A stretch of 64,000 nt of DNA from an uncultured Lachnospiraceae bacterium (GTDB lineage: Bacteria > Bacillota > Clostridia > Lachnospirales > Lachnospiraceae), in contig CABUBX010000003.1 of NCBI GenBank assembly GCA_902489925.1, positions 11,633 to 75,632 of the forward strand, in the 5' to 3' direction. The translations under genes and the position numbers were made by a program. Positions 45,622 through 54,249 of the stretch are shown here, piece after piece. Under the pieces are notes generated by a model. It searched no databases, had not been told where the DNA came from, and saw only the letters and a program-made list of their open reading frames with translations. How positions within the stretch are numbered: position 1 is the first letter of the stretch; every line of letters begins with the position of its first letter.

Positions 45622-46635
45622 TTAATATTCCATCTGACGATAGTATCTTCTTGTTGTCAGAGGATGATTTCTTTCTTTCTCTAAATGGCAGCTTAATCTT
45701 TCTGTGATGACATACATAATCATCGGAGAAACGATTGTTCTAAATTCCTGCTTGGAGAATGGAAGCTCAATTTCTTTTGTATCAAAAATGTTAATCACAT
45801 CCGTAACCTTCTTGGAGAAGTTTAATACTCTGTCCATTAAAGGTCTTGTCTCGTCTTCACCGTAGAAAAGAATTAAGCTTGTATCCTTCTCTACCAACTC
45901 CAATGTGCCGTGGAAGTACTCTGCTGCATGGATTGATTTTGTCTTAATCCACTGCATTTCCTCAAGAATACACATTGCATAGTCATAAGCCTCGCCCCAA
46001 AGTATACCTGAACCGATTACCATATGGTATGGTGTGTCTTTGTGCTCTGCAGCCATCTTTGCACATCTGTCTTCATACTGTTCTTTTGCTTTTAACAGAT
46101 ACGGTACAATTGTGCTGTACTCTGCCATAAATGTATCATAATCATCAAAGCAGCCTGCATTCTTTAAGAATCTTGAAAGTAATGTAATCATGTATGTATA
46201 AATTGCTTCACACAGACAATCGTCTTCTGCAAAGCTGAAGAATTTATAATCGGCATATTCGCAAACCGGTGTATTGTCATTGGATACATAGACAAGTGTT
46301 CTTGCGCCTGCGTCTTTACAGAACTTCGCTGCCTGAACAATTTCCTTTGTATTTCCGCTTCTTGTAGAGAATACACAAACAGAATCTTTTGTGAATTTCT
46401 TTGGAGGCGCTGCCATAAACTCTGCTGCAATCACACTGTATGTATCAATGTCTGATACTTTGTCCAGCCAGAATTTCATCGGAAGTGAATGTGCGTATGT
46501 TCCGCCGCAGCCGATAAAGAAAATATTAGTATACCCTTCCTCACAAATCTTGTCAACTGCTGCCTCAATCTGAGGTCTGAGTGCAATCGCATCATTTACA
46601 ACCTTTTCGTAACGTGGTACATTAAAATTAAACAT
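45622..46635 (-). CDS. SIS-domain deglycase, FrlB-like (copy 1)
   Basis: A protein of 337 residues with two SIS domains: FFIGCGGTYAHSLPM and VFSTRSGNTKEIVQA in the first, and HMVIGSGILWGEAYDYA and SIHAAEYFHGTLELVE in the second. The end TTRRYYRQMEY matches the RRYY...EY end typical of fructoselysine-6-phosphate deglycases. It should cleave a phosphorylated Amadori product to glucose-6-phosphate and an amino acid. The start at 46635 has AAGGAGGAG upstream. It has its own promoter. Confidence 0.85.
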   Translation of the reverse strand: MFNFNVPRYEKVVNDAIALRPQIEAAVDKICEEGYTNIFFIGCGGTYAHSLPMKFWLDKVSDIDTYSVIAAEFMAAPPKKFTKDSVCVFSTRSGNTKEIVQAAKFCKDAGARTLVYVSNDNTPVCEYADYKFFSFAEDDCLCEAIYTYMITLLSRFLKNAGCFDDYDTFMAEYSTIVPYLLKAKEQYEDRCAKMAAEHKDTPYHMVIGSGILWGEAYDYAMCILEEMQWIKTKSIHAAEYFHGTLELVEKDTSLILFYGEDETRPLMDRVLNFSKKVTDVINIFDTKEIELPFSKQEFRTIVSPMIMYVITERLSCHLEKERNHPLTTRRYYRQMEY

Positions 46636-46681
46636 ATTCTTTCTCCTCCTTGAGTAATTAATTTCCTTCCTGTTATAATAC

Positions 46682-46710
46682 ATCATAATATAAGTTTAGA
46701 CATAAGTCAA
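46682..46710 (-). promoter_or_regulatory. Promoter of FrlB-like copy 1
   Basis: On the minus strand TTGACT (46705-46710), 17 bases and TATGAT (46682-46687). It allows this deglycase to be expressed apart from the ABC/kinase operon. Confidence 0.75.
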
Positions 46711-46766
46711 TACCTTTTTTTGATTTATCCGTATCTTTTTAATTTTCTTAAATTGCAGATGACTGC

Positions 46767-46812
46767 GGCATACGCACACATCAGCCAGACGGCCGATGTA
46801 TGCTGCCGCTAT
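46767..46812 (-). terminator. Hairpin after the FrlD-like kinase gene
   Basis: GCGGCAGCATAC and GTATGCCGC pair with a one-base bulge around a GC-rich loop. There is little T-run afterwards, so its strength as a terminator is uncertain. Confidence 0.5.
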
Positions 46813-46825
46813 ATATATTTTCACA

Positions 46826-47749
46826 CTACTTCTCACTGTACTCCGATATCGGTACGCCACAGCCGTAAGCACCTTTAATCTGACATGTATATCTTGCTCT
46901 TAAATTACCCATACACATGCTCTGTCTGATAATATTTGCCATGGCATCTTCTTTATTTTCATCTGTAATAAAATTACCGGAAGCTGTCGCCAACATTCTT
47001 TCTAGCCGAAGCTTCTGCTCTGTATAGGTTGTAATAAAACCTGAAACCCAAGAATCACCGCAGCCTGTTGTATCAATGGCGCCGCCGTCCGCGTTATAAG
47101 GCGCTTTTTCAAAAATACGTCTGCCGTCATAGACCCAGGCCCCCCTTATGCCCATCGTCATAATTGCCAGCTTATAGCCGTATTTATCCACAGCATCCTT
47201 CATCATCTGAAGATTTTCTTCTTCCGATAATTCATCCACACCCGAAAAAAGTACATAGTCAACAACTTTTCCGATTTTTTCAACGCTTTCCCTCGTCCAT
47301 ACTGTCGAAAAATCATAAATCACAGGCACGCCCGCATCTTTAAGCTTTACAAGCTCGTCATCCAAATAGCTGTAACAGCTTGTATGCACAATATCAAAGC
47401 CTTTAAGATATTCGATAAGGTCATCGTCAAATACGAGCGGGTCTGATTTTACAAGACCGCCGTCATTTTCATCACCGAGCACTCTGTCACCGTCAATTAA
47501 ATCACAGGTACAGCGCCCTGTCTCACCATGCTTATAAACACACCGGCTGACATCAACATTATTTTTCTTCAAAGAATCAATGACGATATCTGCGTAGCCG
47601 TCATCCCCCATGACGCCCACATAAGCCGCGCTGTGGCCGAGCTGCGCACAGTAAACAGCTACATTGACACAATTTCCTCCGGGATTAATCATTTTGTCGA
47701 TGTAATTGATATCAACAACATTATCACCGACACATGCAATTTTAATCAT
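46826..47749 (-). CDS. frlD: PfkB-family kinase, FrlD-like (fructoselysine 6-kinase)
   Basis: A protein of 307 residues. The N-terminus KIACVGDNVVDIN and the block GGNCVNVAVYCAQLG closely follow E. coli FrlD as I recall it. The catalytic Asp is in DTTGCGDSWVSGF (Cys in place of the usual Ala). It should phosphorylate C6 of fructoselysine or a related Amadori product. It is the last gene of the operon SIS-SBP-permease-permease-kinase. Confidence 0.85.
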   Translation of the reverse strand: MIKIACVGDNVVDINYIDKMINPGGNCVNVAVYCAQLGHSAAYVGVMGDDGYADIVIDSLKKNNVDVSRCVYKHGETGRCTCDLIDGDRVLGDENDGGLVKSDPLVFDDDLIEYLKGFDIVHTSCYSYLDDELVKLKDAGVPVIYDFSTVWTRESVEKIGKVVDYVLFSGVDELSEEENLQMMKDAVDKYGYKLAIMTMGIRGAWVYDGRRIFEKAPYNADGGAIDTTGCGDSWVSGFITTYTEQKLRLERMLATASGNFITDENKEDAMANIIRQSMCMGNLRARYTCQIKGAYGCGVPISEYSEK

Positions 47750-47769
47750 TGTCTTTCCTCCATTTATGC

Positions 47770-48597
47770 TCAGCCTTTAACCGCACCTGAATTAATACCG
47801 TTTACAAAGTATTTCTGCAGACAAATATAAACAATAATCATCGGAAGTGCTGCAAGCGCAAGACCGGCAATAAGCACACTCCACTGAGTATTTGTTGTCG
47901 AACGAATTGCGAAAATACCAAGAGGCACTGTCTGTAAATCACGGCCCTCTGTAAATACGAGTGCAAAAGCAAAATCATTCCAGATATAGCGCGCACTCAT
48001 TACGGCTGTTGTCGCAATTACAGGCTTACTCATCTTCATAACAATATTGAAGAATGTATTGAGAATCGAGCTTCCGTCGATAAATGCCGCTTCTTCAACC
48101 TCTACCGGCAAGTTAATCATAAACGACCACATGAGGAAGAAGGAAAATGGTATTCGATAAGCGATATACGGAATCAAAAGACCTAACCATGTGTTGTAAA
48201 AACCTGTCATCGAAAGCATTTTGTAAATAGGAATCAATGAACACTGCGGTGCAAGCATCATACCGGAAAGAATAAGGATAAACACAAAATATTTATGTTT
48301 AAACTTAAAACGGATAATCGCATAAGCCGCAAAGCCTGAAATAATAACAACAAAAAATGTTCCGACAACTGTAAAGAATAATGAGTTTAATACACTTTTC
48401 TGAATGTACTTTGTCCACACATAAAAGTAATTGGAAACCTGCCATTCTGAAGGCAGAGCCCATGGGCTGGAAAACAAATCACTGTCGTTTTTAAAGCCGC
48501 TGATTACCATCCACAAAAGAGGGAACATTGTAACCACGATATACAAAATACAAAACAAATGCACAATGGCTCTTTTAACTTTTGAAGCCTTACTCAT
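47770..48597 (-). CDS. ABC sugar importer permease, MalG type
   Basis: A protein of 275 residues with six membrane spans, starting LFCILYIVVTMFPLLWMVIS. The coupling motif EEAAFIDGSSILNTFFNIVM is the EAA loop that contacts the ATPase. It follows the partner permease by 2 bases. Carbohydrate uptake transporter-1 family; the substrate is inferred from neighbours to be an Amadori compound. Confidence 0.93.
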   Translation of the reverse strand: MSKASKVKRAIVHLFCILYIVVTMFPLLWMVISGFKNDSDLFSSPWALPSEWQVSNYFYVWTKYIQKSVLNSLFFTVVGTFFVVIISGFAAYAIIRFKFKHKYFVFILILSGMMLAPQCSLIPIYKMLSMTGFYNTWLGLLIPYIAYRIPFSFFLMWSFMINLPVEVEEAAFIDGSSILNTFFNIVMKMSKPVIATTAVMSARYIWNDFAFALVFTEGRDLQTVPLGIFAIRSTTNTQWSVLIAGLALAALPMIIVYICLQKYFVNGINSGAVKG

Positions 48598-48599
48598 GA

Positions 48600-49496
48600 T
48601 TAATTTCCCCCTTTCATCGTTTCCTTAACATTGTAAAGCCTTAGCTCTACAAACGAGAAAATAAAGGTAATGACAAACAGGAGTACTCCGATGGTGCTGG
48701 CGTAACCCATATTGTCCATTCTAAAACCTGTCTCGTACATTGTTGTGGCAAGAACCTCGGTCGCCTTGCCAGGACCTCCGCTTGTCATAACATAAACTTC
48801 ATCGAATACCATAAATGCACCGATAATCGTAATTGTCGTATTCATAAGGATTGTCGATTTAATCATCGGTACTGTAATCTTAAAAAAGCTCTGGAAGCCG
48901 CTTGCGCCGTCAATTTTTGCCGATTCATAAACCTCTGTAGGCACACTTTGAAGACCTACCGTATAAAGCATAACCATCTCACCGGTATACTGCCACTGGG
49001 ATACCATAATGACCGCCCACATCGCTGTCTTAGGGTCACCAAGCCAGTCATGCACCAAACCGCCAAGACCAATCTTTTCCATAATCGGATTGATAAAACC
49101 GATTGAAGGACTGTATGCAATAACCCATAACAGACCAATCGCTGTTAAAGAAATTACTGCCGGAATAAAGATAATAACTCTTGTTGCCGCTGCAAAACGT
49201 TTTTTTGCAACAACGTTGAGAATGTGAGCAATCACAAGACCGATGCCCACCTGGAAAATAATAGATACAACTGCATATTTTACATTATTTAAAAATGCAT
49301 TCCATACATTCGGGTCTGAAAACAGCTTCTGATAATATTTAAAACCGACAAATTCCATCGTCTTTGAGTAAGCTGTCCACTTAAACATACTATAGTATAC
49401 ATTCAATACAACCGGAAGAAAAATCAGACAAACAACTAATGTAACTGCCGGAAGAAGAAACAGAAGAAGCATTTTTTTATTTTTATAGATTGCCAT
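48600..49496 (-). CDS. ABC sugar importer permease, MalF type
   Basis: A protein of 298 residues with six membrane spans (MLLLFLLPAVTLVVCLIFLP first) and the EAA loop YESAKIDGASGFQSFFKITV. It pairs with the MalG-type permease. No ATP-binding subunit is encoded nearby, so a shared MsmX/MsmK-type ATPase elsewhere must be assumed. Confidence 0.93.
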   Translation of the reverse strand: MAIYKNKKMLLLFLLPAVTLVVCLIFLPVVLNVYYSMFKWTAYSKTMEFVGFKYYQKLFSDPNVWNAFLNNVKYAVVSIIFQVGIGLVIAHILNVVAKKRFAAATRVIIFIPAVISLTAIGLLWVIAYSPSIGFINPIMEKIGLGGLVHDWLGDPKTAMWAVIMVSQWQYTGEMVMLYTVGLQSVPTEVYESAKIDGASGFQSFFKITVPMIKSTILMNTTITIIGAFMVFDEVYVMTSGGPGKATEVLATTMYETGFRMDNMGYASTIGVLLFVITFIFSFVELRLYNVKETMKGGN

Positions 49497-49538
49497 GAAA
49501 AGCCCTCCTTCTCCTTAGAAAACCGTATTTTTAAAGAA

Positions 49539-49564
49539 GGGCACACGGTGATGCCGCGTGCCCC
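49539..49564 (-). terminator. Intercistronic hairpin between binding-protein and permease genes
   Basis: GGGCACGCGG and CCGTGTGCCC pair around a five-base loop on the minus strand, followed by TTCTTTAAAAA. Such partial terminators often lower permease expression relative to the binding protein. Confidence 0.75.
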
Positions 49565-49579
49565 AAATTTCCAGTGAAA

Positions 49580-50893
49580 TTATTCACTTGCCATTTCTGC
49601 CGCTGTTGCAGAAACATCTGCCATAATATCCGCACCTGTCTGGTCGTTGAAAATTGTCTGACAACCTGCAAGCCATGTGTCTGCAACTGTCTGGTCAATA
49701 ACACAGTCAAGCCATTCTGACATACCAGGAACATTCAGGTTTTTCTCAATAATTTCCAATGTCTCAGGAAGACACTTTGATTCATCAAGCTCAACGTCTG
49801 TTGTCGTTAAGAAGCCAAGGTCATAAACCATCTTAGACTGTACTTCGTCACTTGTTAAATGTTTAAGGAACTTGATTGCTTCTTCCGGATGCTTGGAATC
49901 CGCATTCACCATAAATACGTCAGGTCCGCCTGTGATAAAGCCTGCTGAACCGTTTGCGCCTTCAACTTCAGGGAATTCAAAGTAGCCCCAGTCATCGCCG
50001 AGCGCTTCTTCATAGCCTGTCAGGTTCTGTACTTCTTCATAAACCATTGCCGCTGTACCCTCTTTAACCATGGCCTGTGACATTTCCCATGTACAGGAGT
50101 TGATATCAGAGTTTGTATAGCCTTTATCAAATAATTCACGCATCATATCAAGTGCCTGTGCATAACCGGGGTCTGCATAATTCGGGTCTTCAAGGCTGTA
50201 GTTCTTTGCAAGTACATCCTGAGGCACAAGCTTGCCGTTTAATGTTGTGAGATAATGGCATACAACCCATGAATACTGGTTGCCGATTGCTACAGGTGTA
50301 ACGCCCTTATCTTTAATCTTCTGGCATACATCAAGAAATTCTGTCCATGTTGTCGGCAATTCTGTAATTCCTGCGTCAGCAAAAACTTTTTTGTTATATA
50401 CCATTTCTTTTGAAGAATAATCCCAAGGAATTGCGTAGTAAGCGCCGTCCTTCTTACAGCTCTCAAGCATTACCGGGTTAAAGCTGTCTTTCCACTCTTT
50501 ATCTTCTTCGATATACTTTGTGATATCCATCGAGTTGCCTGAGCGAACATACTGCATAATACGCTCGCCACTCCATGTGAAGTAAATATCCGGTGCGTCA
50601 TCACTGCCTAAAAGCACTCTTGTCTTATCCTTGATTTCTTCATCGCCGTAAGCTGTCATCTCAATCTTGATATTGGGATTTGCCTTTTCAAAATCTGCAA
50701 CAACATCTTCAAAGAATTTCATTCTTTTTTCTTCCGGGAATTTATGTACAAACTTAATTGTAACCTGACCGTCAGAAGAACCTCCCTGTCCTTCGTCACT
50801 GCCGCCGCCACCGCCGCAGGCTGTCAGCATTCCCGCACACATAACCCCACCAAGTGCCAATGCTGTTAATCTCTTTAACAAACTTTTTTTCAT
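49580..50893 (-). CDS. Extracellular solute-binding lipoprotein (family 1)
   Basis: A protein of 437 residues with a lipoprotein signal (lipobox LTAC, Cys26) and a Gly/Ser-rich tether. The mature part has sugar-binding-protein features: DDAPDIYFTWSGERIMQYVR, YAIPWDYSSKEMVYNKKVF and EAIKFLKHLTSDEVQSKM. It delivers substrate to the two permeases. I use the ATG at 50893, which has GAGGAGG upstream and gives a normal signal; the frame opens 21 codons earlier. Confidence 0.94.
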   Translation of the reverse strand: MKKSLLKRLTALALGGVMCAGMLTACGGGGGSDEGQGGSSDGQVTIKFVHKFPEEKRMKFFEDVVADFEKANPNIKIEMTAYGDEEIKDKTRVLLGSDDAPDIYFTWSGERIMQYVRSGNSMDITKYIEEDKEWKDSFNPVMLESCKKDGAYYAIPWDYSSKEMVYNKKVFADAGITELPTTWTEFLDVCQKIKDKGVTPVAIGNQYSWVVCHYLTTLNGKLVPQDVLAKNYSLEDPNYADPGYAQALDMMRELFDKGYTNSDINSCTWEMSQAMVKEGTAAMVYEEVQNLTGYEEALGDDWGYFEFPEVEGANGSAGFITGGPDVFMVNADSKHPEEAIKFLKHLTSDEVQSKMVYDLGFLTTTDVELDESKCLPETLEIIEKNLNVPGMSEWLDCVIDQTVADTWLAGCQTIFNDQTGADIMADVSATAAEMASE

Positions 50894-50974
50894 GATGAAA
50901 CTCCTCCTCAATTTCATTGTTTGGGTCCCCACCCCACAACATCTATAGTTTTCCATTCACCGTTTTAAAACTTA

Positions 50975-51979
50975 TTAATATTCAAGACGTCTGTAGTAAC
51001 GTCTGATATCCAATGTATGCTTTCTTACCTCTGCAAGGTTATTGTAAGCTCTTGTATAAATGTGCCATAACATTACAGGTGATAACATCCAGCGGAATTC
51101 ATCACTGATACCCGGATATTCGTAATTCTTTGTATCAAATACAAACAGCTGATTTGTATGCTTCTTTGCAAAGTTAATGACACGCTCATCCAAAGGTCTT
51201 GTAGGACCTTCGCCCATGCCGACTGCTACAAGCACATTCTTTTCAACAAGCTCGATTGTGCCGTGGAAAAATTCTGCAGAGTTAATAGATTTTGTTCTGA
51301 GCCACTGACACTCTTCAAGAACACACATTGCCATTGAGTATGTAGGACCCCATGTCATGCCTGAACCTGCCCAAATCTGGTACTCTTTATCTTTTTCTTC
51401 AAACATTGCTGCATACTCTTTGCCGTAATCATCAGCAGCTTTTCCTACAGATACTAATACGTTGCCAAGATTTGCAAGCTCATCGGCAAATTTTGGATAA
51501 CCGTCAAACTCGCCTCTGTTATACATAATCTTTCCAACGATAAACATTGAACATAAATCGTTCGGCTGTGCTTCGCCGTATGTTACAGAATATGTTGTCA
51601 CTGCTGCTAAAGGAGAATTTTCCACGCCGCAAAGAGAGATTGTTGTTACGTTTCTTTCAGCAAGCCATTTTGCAACAGCAACTGTCTCTTTTGTATCTCC
51701 TGATTTTGATGTAAGGATGGCAACTGTTCTGTCTGTAATCATCGGATTTCCTGTGCACATAAGCTCTGCAGGAATCTCTGTAAATACAGGAAGTTTTGAC
51801 ATTGATTTCATCATGTAGCAGTACGGCTCTAAAGCAGCCAGTGAACCGCCGGCAGATGTGAATAATAAATTGTCGAACCCTTTTTCACAAACCTTATCTG
51901 CGATTTCCTCGAAGCTTGGACGTAATGCATAAAGTAAATCAGCATTTTTAATAATTTCCTGTTCATTAAATGCAACCAT
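50975..51979 (-). CDS. SIS-domain deglycase, FrlB-like (copy 2)
   Basis: A protein of 334 residues, clearly a paralogue of copy 1: LLFTSAGGSLAALEPY, ILTSKSGDTKETVAVA, WAGSGMTWGPTYSMAM, SINSAEFFHGTIELVE and the end DIRRYYRRLEY. It is the first gene of the ABC/kinase operon. Two FrlB-like enzymes in one locus recall Salmonella gfrE/gfrF, where one cleaves glucoselysine-6-phosphate and the other fructoselysine-6-phosphate. Which copy does which is unknown here. Confidence 0.85.
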   Translation of the reverse strand: MVAFNEQEIIKNADLLYALRPSFEEIADKVCEKGFDNLLFTSAGGSLAALEPYCYMMKSMSKLPVFTEIPAELMCTGNPMITDRTVAILTSKSGDTKETVAVAKWLAERNVTTISLCGVENSPLAAVTTYSVTYGEAQPNDLCSMFIVGKIMYNRGEFDGYPKFADELANLGNVLVSVGKAADDYGKEYAAMFEEKDKEYQIWAGSGMTWGPTYSMAMCVLEECQWLRTKSINSAEFFHGTIELVEKNVLVAVGMGEGPTRPLDERVINFAKKHTNQLFVFDTKNYEYPGISDEFRWMLSPVMLWHIYTRAYNNLAEVRKHTLDIRRYYRRLEY

Positions 51980-52014
51980 ATTTTTGACCTCCTCTTTTTA
52001 TTTGTGCGGAATGT

Positions 52015-52037
52015 CTTGTCTTCGCACAACTTGTCTT
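52015..52037. promoter_or_regulatory. Direct repeats CTTGTCTT, candidate regulator-binding site
   Basis: CTTGTCTT occurs at 52015-52022 and 52030-52037, one and a half helical turns apart, in the 5' leader of the SIS gene. An inverted TTGTG/CACAA pair overlaps them. It may be the binding site of the divergent GntR regulator. Confidence 0.5.
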
Positions 52038-52055
52038 GTGTTATCTTATGCTGTT

Positions 52056-52084
52056 ATTATATTTCATATTTCCAATATAGTAAA
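52056..52084 (-). promoter_or_regulatory. Promoter of the Amadori ABC/kinase operon
   Basis: On the minus strand TTTACT (52079-52084), 17 bases and TATAAT (52056-52061), about 75 bases before the first gene. Confidence 0.75.
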
Positions 52085-52166
52085 TTGACGAATTAAACAA
52101 AAATATAAATTAATAATTGTATGTTATGCACAATAACTTTATAGTGTTCTTTTTGCATTTCATCCA

Positions 52167-52195
52167 TAGACAAACTTACATCATCATTATATAAT
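52167..52195 (+). promoter_or_regulatory. Promoter of the GntR/UTRA regulator
   Basis: TAGACA (52167-52172), 17 bases and TATAAT (52190-52195), facing away from the Amadori operon promoter about 80 bases off. Confidence 0.7.
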
Positions 52196-52268
52196 GTAGA
52201 TAATAATTGCATTAGATAAGACTTACTCGGAGGATGTAATAATGATTTGAAAAGGGGAGGATGATTTT

Positions 52269-52982
52269 ATGTCATCAGCTATTAATCCAAACAGCGCTGT
52301 TCCGCTGTATAAACAAATTGCAAATGTAATTGCACAGGATATTAAAGACGGGAAATACAACTACGGAGACCGTCTTCCGTCAGAACTCACGCTCAAGGAT
52401 ACTTTCGGTGTCAGCCGTATTACAATAAGAGCAGCAATTTCTGAGCTCATGGAGGAGGGGCTTTTAGTGCGCTCACAGGGCAAGGGCACCTTCATTGCCC
52501 AGCCTAAAGCCATTATGCCCGCTTCCGACCATCCGGGCTTTACCCAGTCCTGCCTTTTGGCCGGACGGACTCCGTCCACAAAGCTGCTCAGTATTGACTA
52601 TACTTACCCTTCACCGGCAGAATGTCTGTTTTTAAACCTTAACGAAACAGATAAAGTGATTGTCTCTAAAAGACTGCGGTTTATCGAAAACTATCCGACC
52701 GTCATTGAAACAAACCACTATATTACGGACTTTGACTTTCTTTTTAACGAAGACTTAAACGGCTCACTTTTCGAGATTCTCTCAAGCCATGATATTTATG
52801 TGAGAGAAAGCCGGAGAACACTGGAGATATGCACGGCAACAAGAGCCGAGGCAGATATGCTCGAGATTAAGACAAATACACCGCTGCTGCTTTTTAAGGA
52901 TATGCAGATTGACCAGAACGGACGCCCGATTTATATCTCCAAGCAGCTTTATACAACCGAAAGAATGGCCTTTTATCTTTAA
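52269..52982 (+). CDS. GntR-family regulator with UTRA domain (FrlR-like)
   Basis: A protein of 237 residues with the GntR winged helix (VPLYKQIANVIAQDIKDG, LPSELTLKDTFGVSRITIR, QGKGTFIAQP) and a C-terminal UTRA ligand domain (~90-237; LLSIDYTYPSPAECLFLNL, ending RPIYISKQLYTTERMAFY). HutC-subfamily regulators usually repress sugar-phosphate or amino-sugar genes and release on ligand. Divergent placement implies control of the Amadori operon. GGGGAGG lies 7 bases upstream. Confidence 0.9.
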   Translation: MSSAINPNSAVPLYKQIANVIAQDIKDGKYNYGDRLPSELTLKDTFGVSRITIRAAISELMEEGLLVRSQGKGTFIAQPKAIMPASDHPGFTQSCLLAGRTPSTKLLSIDYTYPSPAECLFLNLNETDKVIVSKRLRFIENYPTVIETNHYITDFDFLFNEDLNGSLFEILSSHDIYVRESRRTLEICTATRAEADMLEIKTNTPLLLFKDMQIDQNGRPIYISKQLYTTERMAFYL

Positions 52983-52984
52983 TA

Positions 52985-53028
52985 TAAAAATTGCCGCAGA
53001 CATTTTGATATGCCTGCGGCAATTTTTA
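52985..53028. terminator. Bidirectional terminator between the GntR gene and spmB
   Basis: AAAAATTGCCGCAG and CTGCGGCAATTTTT form a 14-bp stem with A- and T-rich ends. The spmB stop codon lies within its right edge. Confidence 0.9.
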
Positions 53029-53553
53029 TATGCCTGCCATCTTCATGGCAATAAGGAAACTGGCGACGATTCCTGCTGCCGTCGCGACAAGCGCCCCAGC
53101 AAGTGTCCACCTTGTCTTTGTCACCTTTGCCGTAATAAAATAGACGGACATCGTATAAAAGATTGTCTCTGTGCTTGAAAGCATCAGTGATGAAAACAGT
53201 CCCTGAAAAGAATCCGGACCATAGCTTTTAAACACGTCGATTAAAAGCCCTGTCGAAGCCGAAGATGAAAACATTTTAACGACAGATAGTGTAAACACTT
53301 CTGCCGCCAAATGAAGCTTATCTAAAATCGGCTTAAAAATGTGCCCCGCCAAATCAAAAAATCCGGATGCCCGCAAAACACCGACGGCAACCATCAGCCC
53401 GATAAGTGTTGGCATAATGTCCGCAGCAACTTTAAGTCCGTCCTTCGCCCCGTCAACAAACGTATCATAAACCCGCACCTTTTTAACCATCCCACAGACA
53501 AGCATCAGCATTATCATTACCGGCAAAATTGCCGCAGAAATAAAAGCAAGCAT
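53026..53553 (-). CDS. spmB: Spore maturation protein SpmB
   Basis: A nucleoside-recognition-domain membrane protein of 175 residues (PTLIGLMVAVGVLRASG, VKMFSSSASTGLLIDVFKSY, STETIFYTMSVYF). With SpmA it is needed for spore-core dehydration in Bacillus. It lies 26 bases after spmA. Its presence supports a spore-forming host. Confidence 0.92.
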   Translation of the reverse strand: MLAFISAAILPVMIMLMLVCGMVKKVRVYDTFVDGAKDGLKVAADIMPTLIGLMVAVGVLRASGFFDLAGHIFKPILDKLHLAAEVFTLSVVKMFSSSASTGLLIDVFKSYGPDSFQGLFSSLMLSSTETIFYTMSVYFITAKVTKTRWTLAGALVATAAGIVASFLIAMKMAGI

Positions 53554-53579
53554 TAGTTTCCCCCTTTTTGAATTCTAAG

Positions 53580-54209
53580 CTACCGCCCGTTTTCTTTTCT
53601 CCTATCTTTTGCACAGGCAAGCCTGCAAAATACAATCCCGGCAATGGTTGAAATCATTGTCGCAGCAATCGCCGGCGCAGCAATGGCTGTCGGCGCCGTG
53701 CTGCCGTACTGGCTTCTGTAAGCAATAATATTAATCGGTATAAGCTGAAGTGAAGAAATATTCATTACAAGAAAGGCACACATTTCACTGCTGGCCACAC
53801 CGGGTTTAAACGCCCTGTCGGGGTTTTTTTGCCGTCTAAAAGCCTCAAGCTCTGAAAGCGATGCCATGGCATGAAGTCCGGCGGGCGTTGCAGCCCACCC
53901 AAGCCCTAAAATATTTGCCGTGAAATTTACAGATATGTAAGAAATCGCAGGGTGATTCTTTGGAATTTCAGGAAAAAGGAAATGAAGCAACGGAAACAGG
54001 CACCGGTTTATCCCCTGCAAAAGTCCGGCTTTTTCTGCAATTTTAAGCATACCCGTCCATAGCGCAACAATGCCTGCCGTGGCGATACAAAGCTTGACAG
54101 CTTCTGCGGACGCATCCACAAAACCTGCGGAAACTTCCTGCATACGCCCCGTACAGGCACCCGTAATCACACCGACGAAAATCATCGCTGCCCATAAATA
54201 ATTTAACAT
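53580..54209 (-). CDS. spmA: Spore maturation protein SpmA
   Basis: A protein of 209 residues with the nucleoside-recognition (gate) domain: MLNYLWAAMIFVGVITG, GLGWAATPAGLHAMASL, SSEMCAFLVMNISSLQLIPI. I use the ATG at 54209, which fits the family start; the frame opens 25 codons earlier and would overlap rsmI. The ribosome site is weak (AGGCGG). Confidence 0.92.
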   Translation of the reverse strand: MLNYLWAAMIFVGVITGACTGRMQEVSAGFVDASAEAVKLCIATAGIVALWTGMLKIAEKAGLLQGINRCLFPLLHFLFPEIPKNHPAISYISVNFTANILGLGWAATPAGLHAMASLSELEAFRRQKNPDRAFKPGVASSEMCAFLVMNISSLQLIPINIIAYRSQYGSTAPTAIAAPAIAATMISTIAGIVFCRLACAKDRRKENGR

Positions 54210-54249
54210 ATACTGCCGCCTGTCTTTTTTACAGGTATATGCGGCCATC

